This document shows, in pieces, positions 54,733 to 64,000 of a stretch of 64,000 nucleotides of DNA. How positions within the stretch are numbered: position 1 is the first letter of the stretch; the number at the start of each line of letters is the position of its first letter. A program made the position numbers and the translations under genes. This stretch comes from Talinum fruticosum (taxonomy: Eukaryota; Streptophyta; Magnoliopsida; Caryophyllales; Talinaceae), in the NCBI GenBank assembly GCA_021018815.1, contig JAITYX010000003.1:12915501-12979500 (forward strand). Direction: 5' to 3'. Below the pieces are notes generated by a model, which saw only the letters and a program-made list of their open reading frames with translations, was not told the DNA's origin and ran no database searches.

Positions 54733-56504
54733 CGATGTGTAGTGGCGGAAGCAAAGAAAAAGATGGAAAAACCGCAAAACACACAACCGGGCAGAATAGG
54801 ACCTGCAGGTGCGGTTCTGGGGAAAAGGGTGAAAGGAGGGGTAAATGATCTTGGATTTGGACGAAACTTGGTGGGGAGTGAGGTAACTGATGGAGGAAGG
54901 TTGTGGCCGAGTTTCGTGAATTTTGGATAAGGGGAACTACCTGAACAGATAGCCAGAAGTTGATGCTGCTGGCTGGATGTACAGATTGATACCCTTTGTT
55001 TGGTTTTGATGTGGAGGACGGAGGGGTTCTTGGTTTAAGCTGAGATTTGGTGGAAATGGACTCAACGCATGTATGATGAAGTGTGTGAAATTTAGGAAAG
55101 AGATGATTCGTGGATTGGGAGATATGGAATGGCAAAGTCGCTGGATAGTACCTTGACCAAAGCTCGGATACGTAAACACCACCAAGTGAATCAAGGGGCG
55201 CTCTCAAACGGTCCGGATACGGAAACACCACCGGGGTTTGGGAGACTCAAAGGACACCACCTAGATGCCAACCTAGGATACAGCTTTTAGGATTTAGAGG
55301 CTCGAGAAATCCATCTCGAAAAAGAGTATAACACTCAAGGTTTGTATATTCATCAAAAGGTGTCTTTACAATGAGCATGAGAGCTGAATTTATAATGCCT
55401 CATAATGGCATTTACAAAGCTGAAAACAAAGCTGAAAATTAAAGCTAAAATTGAAAATAAAACTAATTAGATTCTTTCCCCTCCTCCAAGCTAAGCTAGG
55501 AGAAATTCTAGCCAAGTATTTGAACTTTTGGGAACATGTGGATGTGGTTGAATTTCCCTTTTGCCAAGCATCCTTCTAACCAACTCCCACTAAGGTGAGT
55601 GCTTCTAGAATTCTCCTTCATATGTGTCATTGGCTGCTGGATATTAGGTGCTTGACTTTGGTCATGTTGACCCTTGGTCCGACCCTCTTGATTATTTATG
55701 AACAAGGGAAAAATAGTAACACTTGAAGCAAGTCATGGCCGGACTTCTCTTTGCCTTGACATGGAGGGATTTAGGCGTGGCTGATTTAAACTCTTCTTGA
55801 CTAATCTTCTTTAAACACTTATTTATGCACATAAGATCATAAGGATGACTTCCAAGCGGTTAAACCTTAAGCATCTCCGGTTGCTCATAGAATAGTCAAG
55901 CTTTTCCGGTTGAACTTTAAGCACACATGACTTTTCGGAATGAACATTTATTCAGCTCAAATCACAAGGCCGGTCACTTTCCATCATTCTCCCCTTGTAA
56001 GGAAGAATTTGCCCTCAAATTCGCACAAAATTTATTTCTCAAGTGTGGGAAATATGTGGCATGTTGGAGTTTGCGGTGAGGTTGAGGATGAAAGGACCCT
56101 TTTGTGTGTACACAACCGATTGTTTGTGGAGACAAGTGCTTGGGCGATCAGCCGGAATGAAGGCTCCGTGAGTATGCTCATGGTATGATGGCAAACTTGA
56201 CCAAACAATTCTTCTTTGATCACCCCCTTGGAAAAGCAATTCAAGTACTCCACAATGAAGACTCCATAACCGTGTGCTCTCAAAAAAGGAAGTCAATCCT
56301 TACTTGGCACCAAAAATTTAGGTTCCAAGTCACAATCTGTCCAACTGGTAAAAATGCTTCAGTGCGGGTTTTCTTTGAGGATGAGAGATGATTGGTGGGG
56401 GTGAATGAGAGGGCATTTTGTGTGGAGGGTCAGGGATAACTTTGGCTTGCGGAGTGGGGGCGAGGGGGTGGAAATTTTGTAGCGGGAGCAATCGGAAGTG
56501 GAGG
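54733..56504 (-). mobile_element. Element K: 3' LTR plus truncated internal region, TGATG family
   Basis: The 3' LTR is 54733-55986 (1254 bp; first T of TGATG changed to C) with polypurine tract ACAAGGGGAGAA on the minus strand (55987-55998). About 500 bp of internal sequence carry one copy of the unassigned tail module (STRLWSLHCGVLE, about 56150-56330) and a proline-rich linker, then break off near 56504. The 5' LTR, protease and gag are missing. Candidate target sequence CCCTT (54728-54732) recurs at 56759-56763, after the duplicated host segment rather than at the break. Confidence 0.85.
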
Positions 56505-56763
56505 ATCGGGAATGGTAAACTTAGGAGGTACTTTACCATTAGGAATTGAAGTGAATCCCTTATGATCAAAATAATGATTGCTAAACATTGATGACTCCCT
56601 CAACATCTGTTCTATTTGATCTATATGGGAATCGGACCGAGTCTTAGATTTAGGCTTAGGAAATTCATGTTTAGGATTATGTGGAGAAGATTGGACAGGT
56701 GTAGGTGGCATAACCATAGCCATTTCCGTTTGCATACACTCAGCTTCTTCGGGCTCTTCCCTT
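56505..56763. repeat. Direct repeat copy 2 of Tat gag, right of element K
   Basis: Partner of 54474-54732. In the unbroken element this segment occurs once. It continues into the rest of gag on the right, whereas copy 1 continues into the rest of gag on the left. Confidence 0.85.
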
Positions 56764-57145
56764 CTCCTACATTCAGCTTCCTCATCTCTCGACTAGCCTC
56801 CATAGCGCTTATGATGGCCTTAAGATCTCTTGATATATAGGATATCTCTTCCTCCTTATCACTTAACATGGTTTCCACCTTAACTATATTCTCATTGAGC
56901 ATACCGAGGCTAAGATACTGTTCGGGATTAAGATCCATTGGAAGGGAACTCTTTTTAAGTTCTATCTTAGAACAAGAAGTGGATTGTGATGGTGTAGTAT
57001 GCATTGAAGTTTGTTGCACCAGTGTAAACCACGAAGTAGAAAGAAATGACGATGTGCCGGAATCCTTGGCTAGACATTCTAATCTTTTAGAGCTCGGATT
57101 CCGATGATGCTCGGTTGCCATAGACTTCCGTATTCTGTAGCCCAA

Positions 57146-58214
57146 AGGATGAGGTTTAGGACCATGTGAGAGAAGATCACTTTTAGGAGGAAGGGACTTA
57201 AGCGCAAGACTCGAAGAGACTAAGGATGCTTTTTATTTGGATGCACATAAAGAATGCAATAAAAAATGCTTCTTATATGATAATAAATTTTCCTATTTGA
57301 GATGAACTTTGGACTATTCCTATTTGAGATGAACATTAGACTAAATGCAAGATGAGAATGACGGACTTATCTATCCTAATATGAAATGATTTTATTTGGC
57401 TAATGCAAATGGGCTCATTTAATGAGAGATGATGCAAGATGAAATGTGATAATGCAATAGAAAAGGACTCGAACAATAAGAAAAAGGAGCTTCCGGTAAG
57501 ACCCTTTCACAAATAGGAACTACTTAAGCTATTAGAAAGATAATTTTGGAATGACATGGAAAAAATGCAAACAAAGGACTGACCCTATTAGGAAAAAGGT
57601 ATTTTACTTTTAGCTAAATGCACATAATGGACCGACTTTAGGAATTTTATTAAAGTGTTTTACTTTCACCCATGCAAGGGTCTAAATCAAGCGCTCCTCA
57701 CATATTCCTAAAGACTCACAAGTAGAAGGTTAACTCTAAAACAAACACACTCATTCAAGCATGCAAATGGAGTCCGAGGGAAAACCTAGAAGTTAAAAAG
57801 TTCTATGGCCGAAGAGTTCAAGAGTCGGGATACAAGGTGACGCATAGTCCGAAATTTGGTTCCCCATGGGTTGCACGGATAAGGATACCAACCAGAATTC
57901 CGGTGCCTCTCGGTGAACCAAAAAGGTTTAGCCTAAGATAGCGTGCTACGTGGGAGGAGGTACCGTTTCCTTGGCAAATCAAGCCTAATTCGGCCCGCCG
58001 TGGAACTAGAGGAGCCTCTCTTTAGAAAGGGTTGAAACAATGGGTATAATAAAGTTTTCCTAGTGGTCCAAAACAATATTTAAACTAATTCAAAGGTTGC
58101 AAAATGCAGTATGCCTAATGCAAACACATCATCACAAACACACTACTCAAATTTTCAAGTGTCACCCTCTTAATAAAAAGTTTATTCCCTAGTGGAGTCG
58201 CCCGTAGGAACCAC
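57146..58214 (-). other. Tat element H 5' leader
   Basis: No gene. The minus strand near 58176-58196 reads GGCGACTCCACTAGGGA, a phrase commonly found in leaders next to Tat primer sites; the exact site is not determined. Interrupted on the right by a CACTA element. Confidence 0.5.
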
Positions 58215-59555
58215 CACTACTACAAAAACGCTATATAGCGACGGAAACTAGCGACGGAATCGAGTCCGTCGCTAATTAGCTGACGAATCCGACATGTGTC
58301 GATAAAACTTAATTAGTGACGGAATTTAATTCCGTCAGTCATTAGCGACGGACATAATGGCGGACAAGGAAAAATTAGCGACGGATTTATGAAAAAAAAA
58401 TTAAAATTAATTTTTTTTAATAATTAGCGACGGAATCAGTCCGTCGCTAAATGTAATTTTTAATTTTTTTACTAGCTACGGAATTAGTCCGTTGCTAATT
58501 CAAAAATTTTTAAATCTTAAATTTTGTCGCCTACTTTAATTTGAAAAATATAAAAATTTTGAAATTTGAATTAGCGACAGAAATTCCATCGCTAACTCCG
58601 TCGCTAATCCAAAATTTTCAAATTTATATTTGCCGCCTATTTCATTTTTCAAATATATAAAATTTTCAAATTTTTAATTGGCGACGGACTTGTCCGTCGC
58701 CGATTCCGTCGTTAAATCAGAATTTGAAAAATTTTACGTTGGTGGGCTATTAAATTTTCTTCGGTTTCAAAATTTAAAAATTTTTTAATTAATTAAATTT
58801 TTAAGTAGTGACGGATAAAATCCGTCGCTAATCCATCGCTATTTTCGATATAAAATACGAACTTCAACGAAACTCGGCAAACATAAGGAGAGATAGAAGT
58901 GAGAGTTTGAGAGAGCGAGAGATAGAAGTTCAACGAGACTCGGCCACCGCTCGCCTCCGCCACCGCCGTCCGTCACCGCCACCGCCGTCGTCACCAACTA
59001 ACCACCTTTAACCTCTTGTAAGTATGCTTTCTCCATCCTCCCTCATTGTTGGTTGTATTTATAATTTACTTTGTTTACTATAAAATTTTAGATTTTAGAG
59101 GATTTGATATAACTTATTTTGATAGGCATGGTTGGAATGAGGTAAAAGATGAAGATAATGAGAAAGAGGAAGAAGAAGAGGAAAAGGAAGATGAAGAACA
59201 TGACTTGTGTTTGTATAATTTACTTTGTTTACTCTTGTTTTTATTTTCAATTAGTTTTTATGGATGTTTGAAGTTGGATTATTTATGACTTTTGTGTTTG
59301 TATATGATTTTCGTATTTGAATTAAAGTTGAATTTGATGTTGTTATGCTACTCGGATTATTTGGATTTGTATTTCATTGTAAATTTTTGTATTCGCACTC
59401 AAAAGTATACAAAATTGTCAATGTTTTTTTAAATTCGCTAAAAATCAACGACGGAATTTTACGATTCCATCGTTGATTAGCGACGGAATTATTCCGTCGC
59501 TAATTCGTCGCTAAATAACGTTTTTCCTTCGCTATATGACGATTTTCTAGTAGTG
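58215..59555. mobile_element. Small non-autonomous CACTA element with GCGACGGA repeats
   Basis: 1341 bp. Terminal inverted repeats are CACTACTACAAAAACG and, on the other strand, CACTACTAGAAAATCG, both followed by ATATAGCGA. Flanking triplets CAC and CAA form an imperfect target duplication. Ends carry many TTAGCGACGGA/TCCGTCGCTAA units in both orientations. The centre has a GC-rich (CCGCCACCG)n segment at about 58940-59000, a donor-like GTAAG (59019) and an acidic Glu-rich frame (59130-59205). No transposase. Confidence 0.9.
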
Positions 59556-59756
59556 CAAGGCCGGACTCGGAGCACCCTGTCGAGCTTCCCCACTTGTGTC
59601 GGGTCTCTCTTTTTTGAAAGGATTGATTTTGAAGATGGTTTTAGAAAGTCGTTTTTGAATGTGGCGATGAACCTTTTATTAAGATTTTCGAATTTTATTA
59701 AATCGAGTTGAACCGAATTAAATCAGATTTGATTGGCGACTTTATTATTCATTTTA
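59556..59756 (-). other. Tat leader/LTR boundary zone
   Basis: No gene. Contains TTGGCGAC on the plus strand near 59733. I could not place the inner LTR end precisely, because the matching part of the other LTR lies left of Sirevirus E, outside the window. Confidence 0.4.
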
Positions 59757-61465
59757 TTTTAGCAATAATTTTAGAAGTCCTCGGATCTTATTTTCTAATT
59801 AAGGACTAAATGATTTTAGGGTTATAATTCCGTCGTGGGGCTTTAGGGCCGGGTTGGTGTGAAAACACCAATCGGATCGAAGCCACCACCGCCATCCCAC
59901 GGTGTTGGTTGTAGCCTACACTAGGGGCAGGAGGGCACCGGCCAGAGGCCATGGCTGGTAAAGCCAGCCTCGGTCTCTACCTTGTGGGCACATCCAGATC
60001 CTAACACCATTTTTCCCGCACCCAAAAAATACCAAGATGCGAATTTGTGTAGAATAAAGCATAAAACAAGGGAGTCGTCGATCGCTTTTAGGGAAGAAAA
60101 CCTAACAAAAACAAAATTTGCTCTTCCAATCTTAGTATGAGGAAACTAAGACTGAAATAGGCTAAAAGATGACTCCATCGGTATTGAACGAAGAGTCGGA
60201 TGCGGGGATGAGGGCACGAAACGTAGGGACAACCCCTTTCGTTCCGCCAGTCCGAAGACGACCATTACTAGTTCGAGTAGTGTGTTAATGAAGATGTAAG
60301 AAAGCAAGTATACAACATGCGAAACAAAATTAAAGCAACCAAAACATAGTAAAGAAAGCAATAAAGAAAAGCGATAAAGAAAGTGATAAAAGAAAGAAAA
60401 ACGCGACATAAAAGATTACATCCGTCTGGGAGAAAATTAAAGCAATTACATATCTTAAACCACAATACGAAAAACTAATAAAACAGAGATAAAGATAACC
60501 GTTCAAAGGTTGAAATATGGCCCTCGAGGTTGTCCCACCTTTTCGATGCGGATCTCCTCGTCGGATCTCTCGATGCAATGGTGACAATTCGATGAAGGGC
60601 TAGTTTTGTGAATTGTATCTAGGGTATGATAGTGATCGAGTTGAATGAGTGCCCGGAGATAAGAATAATCGATTATTCTTTAGCTCTTTGCATGGATTCA
60701 ACGGTAGTAAGTAAAGAAGATGAATGTTCAAGATCAATTTTCGCAGAGTAACATTTAGATGAGAGTATTCTCGGTTAGCTTTACGCAACGTGATGCTAAG
60801 GTAGGAAGTCGTATTAGAATGAGAGCCACATGTCTCTATTTATAGGAGAGGACCTAGGTCACAAATGACTCAGGATTTGCCTTTATTCAGCTTGTCCAAA
60901 TAGCTGAAATAAAATCGGGCCATTCCTTAAGAGATAGAACCGGATCGGAAGATGATAAAACCCGGTAGAACCTAGGTTAAAAGAGAGAAGGCGGGCATCG
61001 GCCAACCGGACCCTCTTAGGGTTTTGTTCCTTAGTTGTGCCTCCGAGGACTCTCCAAGCTCAAAATATAGCGTTCCACCATGCTTCTAGAAGGCAGCGCC
61101 GGACTCACGATTTCGTTTACGGGAAAAGCTTCAAGCCTCCTGCAGGCTGTCTCATGAAGCTTAAAACGCAAGCACTTTGATGCTCCTAATCATGAAATGC
61201 AATGCTTTAACGTCGTCTTCAGGTCTTCAGCTCTTTGTTTGATTTGGACAAACTTAGAATGCGATATTTTGTACTTGGAATTTCCCGGCACACATCATGG
61301 AACTCTACAATCTCTAAAGGCTCAGCTGGCTCTTGGATGGTCTCGTAAGAAAAGAGGATTTATGGACCAACCTAAGGCAAAAGGCTATTTAAGTGGTGCT
61401 GGGGTTTCCTCGTGGTTTACTCGGCTTATATTGCACCGATCGATCAAAGTTCGGAATCCAAATCC
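59757..61465 (-). repeat. 5' LTR of Tat element H (truncated)
   Basis: Matches 5968 to about 7668. The minus-strand TATA (CTATAAATAG, 60836-60845) is conserved. The LTR stops at GCAAACAGG, about 80 bp short of the end seen in the other copy, where Sirevirus integrase sequence begins. Confidence 0.8.
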
Positions 61466-62378
61466 GCAAACAGGGAAGAAACCCAATATCTCATACTTCA
61501 AACCCTTTGGATGTAAGTGTTTTGTTCACAACAATGGTAAGGATCAGCTGACCAAGTTTGATGCTCGGTGAGATGAAGGTATTTTTCTAGGTTATTCATC
61601 TCATAGTAAGGCGTATCGCGTTTTCAATTAGAAAACTAACAAAGTGGAAGAAAGACTCCACGTTGTGTTTGATGAGATTGAACAAGAAAAGCCAAGTTAA
61701 TCATCATTCTTAGACACTGAAGCTCAGCATATATGATGATCGTAATGAAAATGAGTCCATCAAGAATTAAATCCATGACACTCGGAATGAAGACACTCGG
61801 AATGAGACAACTCAAGAACACGCTCGGAATGTTGAACAAGCTCACTCGCAACGCATTTCGAAGATCAACCAATTCAGCCTACGGATCCGGTGAATCGGAG
61901 AACAGGTAGAGCATTCAAGTATGCTTCTAGTCATCCACTAGAAAACATATTATCTTATATCAATAGTGGGGTAAGAACTCGTTCCTCTCTTCGGAATTTA
62001 TATGCATTCACTACATTCATCTCATTAACTCGAACCTAAAAATACACTAGAAGCCCTAAATAAACCTCGAATGGGTAAAGGCCATGCAAGAGGAACTCAA
62101 TCAATTTGAAAGAAACCAAGCCTAGACTCGACCAAACGACCTTCGACCACCCAGTCATAGGAACCAAATGGGGTTTCAAGAATAAAGCTAGACTTGTGGA
62201 TCAAGGTTACAACAAGAAGAAGGGATTGATTGTGGGGAAACCTTTACACTTGTTACCGAATTGAAGCCATTAGAATCCTGTTGGCATTTGCATCTAGCAT
62301 GAATATCAAGTTATATCAAATGGATGTTAAGTGCCCATTTCTTAATAGCTTTATTGAAGAGGAAGTCTATGTTGAGCA
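61466..62378 (+). pseudogene. Truncated Sirevirus O: integrase C-terminus and RT fragment
   Basis: Starts abruptly inside integrase (KPNISYFKPFGCKCFVHNN, as in copy C near 25080), continues through FLGYSSHSKAY and reaches RT with SSMNIKLYQMDVKCPFLNS and FIEEEVYVE at 62360. No LTR or gag precedes it, so the left junction is a deletion breakpoint. Stops are frequent. Sirevirus P is inserted at its right end. Confidence 0.88.
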
Positions 62379-63958
62379 TGAAGACTCGAGACATCTGCTC
62401 AATACTTTTCCGAGTTATGCAAAAGGAATCAGGTATAACGATATCATACATATAGAGTTTTGATTCCAAGGCATTCTCCGTGTCTTAGAAACTCCTTTGA
62501 GTAAAATAGTATTTTCTCTAAGTGATTCGGTCTTCACTTATCTCATTTATCGCGTTTCGAGTAGCTGACTCTGAAAACTTGTTCTTTATTCCGAGTCCAT
62601 CCTCACTCGATTAATCGCATGTTGAATATACCGAGTATTCCGCTGTTTCTTACTCGGAATCCGACTTGTGGTTATCTCGTTCTATTGTTTGCATAGTCAG
62701 CATTCGTAGTTCATTTCATACTTAGTCTATATCAAGTTAATCCCCTCGGATATTCCTTATCGCACTTGATTCTTCGCTTAGACTAAGTCGGATGGAATTC
62801 CGAGTATCATGGATATTAGACTCAAAAATTTCATTTCTTTTCCGGCTCGGATAATCTGTTGGTTAATTATCATAATTATTTTATTATCTCGTGCCTAACT
62901 TTGGACCAAAGTATTTTATACTTTGAGAACCAAAATTGATTTACTTTTGTAGGTTATTCATTCGAGGATACACCTTTTTCTAACTACAAAAGTAGCCGGC
63001 TTCGAACGTCAAATCACCAGCGAGATATGGCTTTTTACCTTCCCTGCTTTAGTCCCGGAAGATTGTGTCGGAAGCTGCTCGCTTCCATATCCGGAAAACT
63101 GGAACGCCAAGCTTAACGGTGGTTTCTACCTCATCTTTCAAGACACAACCGATGGTTTTGGGACTTCCAAGAGAGTTAAACCGTTGTCTAACGTCCATAT
63201 TTCAACGGATACTTTCGAGTGACTCGAAAGCTCTTATCAACGAGTCACGAGAGGACTCTCGGTCAGCGAGATGAAGATAACGGCTACTCTGCCTGGTCAT
63301 CTATAAATAGAAGCCACTTCACAAGACTTGAAGATTGCCGAATCTATTGTTAATACACATACTTGAGAAAATTCATTGTATTTACTTTCAATCTTCTACT
63401 TACAACTCCCATTCCGTAACTCATTACTTTACGAGTTGTAAGGTCTTGTACTTAGTTACAAACTCTTCTTACATTCTTTGTAAGGTCCCTTGACTAAGTC
63501 TGTAAAGGTTAACTCAGCTTAGTTGTCCCTAAGCTGTAAGGGTTATCTCAGCTAGGAAGTACTAGATCGAGATAAGGTAACTTCGAGTCTAGGAAAACTT
63601 GTATAGAGTTGTCCAAGGGAGCAACTCGGGTTTAGTCGGTTCACGGTATTTTGTGGACTCAAAATAGTGGATTTGACTTCGTGTCCGGATTGACATGGGC
63701 CGTGGTTTTCCGCCCCGGGAGGGTTTCCACGTAAAATCTAAAGTGTTATCCTTCCGAGTTCATTCTAGACTCGAGCGCTTTACTTGCTCTTGTTTCTTCG
63801 ATTCACTGCTTTCTAAGTCCAATCTCTTCGACCTCGCTTTTAGACTCGAAAGCTGTCTTTGTCTCTTTTACGAGAAAAAGAGTGTGTTTTCGTGAAGAAT
63901 TTTTTTCACCCTATTCACTCCCCCTATGGTGACTCGGACTCTCCTCGAGCAACCTTCA
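62379..63958 (+). repeat. 5' LTR of Sirevirus P
   Basis: 1580 bp, TGAAGACTCGAG...AACCTTCA, TATA at 63301-63310. Left target sequence is GAGCA (62374-62378). The primer site follows, so P runs off the right edge. A Sirevirus inserted in the RT of another Sirevirus. Confidence 0.92.
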
Positions 63959-63960
63959 AT

Positions 63961-63972
63961 TGGTATCGAGCC
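63961..63972 (+). other. Primer-binding site of Sirevirus P
   Basis: TGGTATCGAGCC, two bases after the LTR; Met-tRNA-type with one deviation. Confidence 0.8.
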
Positions 63973-64000
63973 TAGCCTTTCAAAAAGGATTTAACAATCC

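Larger units (their letters stand above)
53700..57145 (-). pseudogene. Tat element H gag, interrupted by element K
   Basis: The start is at ATG 57121 (MATEHHRNPSSK) or an in-frame ATG at 57145. The N-terminal part includes a heptad-like segment (NIVKVETMLSDKEEEISYIS). After a frameshift come the blocks HIDQIEQMLRESSMFSNHYF and KGFTSIPNGKVPPKFTMPD. The part downstream of K has YLYKEFLHQYSYNTYLPVTL and DLELIKQGKKESFTDFPTKW, the Retrotrans_gag pattern. The cysteine/histidine motif CKYHRARGHDTEWCWTFKNK lies near 53735-53800. Element K and a 259-bp duplication split it. Confidence 0.88.
5968..61465 (-). mobile_element. Giant Tat-lineage Ty3/gypsy element H (host of the nested stack)
   Basis: Two copies of one long LTR-like sequence (5968-7750 and 59757-61465) in the same orientation bracket minus-strand gag, protease, RT, RNase H, a second archaeal-type RNase H and integrase. 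The dual RNase H and the CKYH...GHDTEWCW gag motif mark the Tat lineage. After removing nested insertions (C, I, J, K, M and a CACTA element) the internal region is about 13 kb by my arithmetic, a plausible size for Tat. Two antisense genes lie between integrase and the 3' LTR. The outer target duplication cannot be seen, because E sits in the 3' LTR and a truncated Sirevirus replaces the start of the 5' LTR. Confidence 0.82.

Noticed and set aside
1..64000. tRNA, rRNA, CRISPR, bacterial operon or organelle-transfer signals
   Set aside because: No cloverleaf-like, rRNA-like or regular spacer-repeat sequence was seen; primer-site matches to Met-tRNA are only 12 bases long.

Overview
This is a repeat-only window from a plant nuclear genome. 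All recognisable coding sequence belongs to plant transposable-element lineages: Sirevirus-type Ty1/copia, Tat-type Ty3/gypsy with two RNase H domains, a gag/protease-only Ty3/gypsy family, and CACTA DNA transposons. Many plant-style LTR promoters are also present. I see no single-copy host gene, tRNA, rRNA, CRISPR or bacterial-type feature. The species cannot be fixed from sequence alone.

The window resolves into one nested stack. The base layer is a very large Tat element on the minus strand (H). Its 3' LTR lies at 5968-7750, its pol and gag at 47.5-57.1 kb, and its 5' LTR at 59757-61465. Between pol and the 3' LTR it carries two plus-strand (antisense) genes, each with its own TATA box: an intron-containing plant-mobile-domain gene (TATA 8093, body 36.2-38.5 kb) and a second gene (TATA 40114, body 45.3-46.8 kb). 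A 27.8-kb Sirevirus (C, 8199-35962, TSD AGTTG) sits in the 5' leader of the first antisense gene. C in turn holds two gag/protease elements (A and B), a solo LTR (D) and a 4.9-kb CACTA element (27503-32371). A second Sirevirus (E) is inserted into the Tat 3' LTR at the left edge. At the right edge a truncated Sirevirus (O) interrupted by a third Sirevirus LTR (P) cuts off the Tat 5' LTR.

The most distinctive content is a non-autonomous Ty3/gypsy-derived family whose LTR runs TGATG...CATCA (about 1.26-1.43 kb). There are ten insertions in 64 kb. A, B and J are full length. D, F, G, I, M and N are solo LTRs. K is truncated. Nine have perfect 5-bp target-site duplications. These elements have an initiator-Met-type primer site and a polypurine tract, but no reverse transcriptase, RNase H or integrase. 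A and B encode gag plus protease. J, the youngest-looking, has lost gag and carries two open, undamaged frames: a 172-aa protease and a 524-aa protein built from a repeated ~45-55-aa module that I cannot assign to any family. The same module is found in one or two copies in A, B and K. The family presumably depends on proteins from an autonomous relative outside this window.

The CACTA element carries a 98-bp exon, with intact splice sites, of an oligopeptide-transporter (OPT) gene, which is a captured host fragment. Almost all other reading frames are decayed; only the two J frames look intact.
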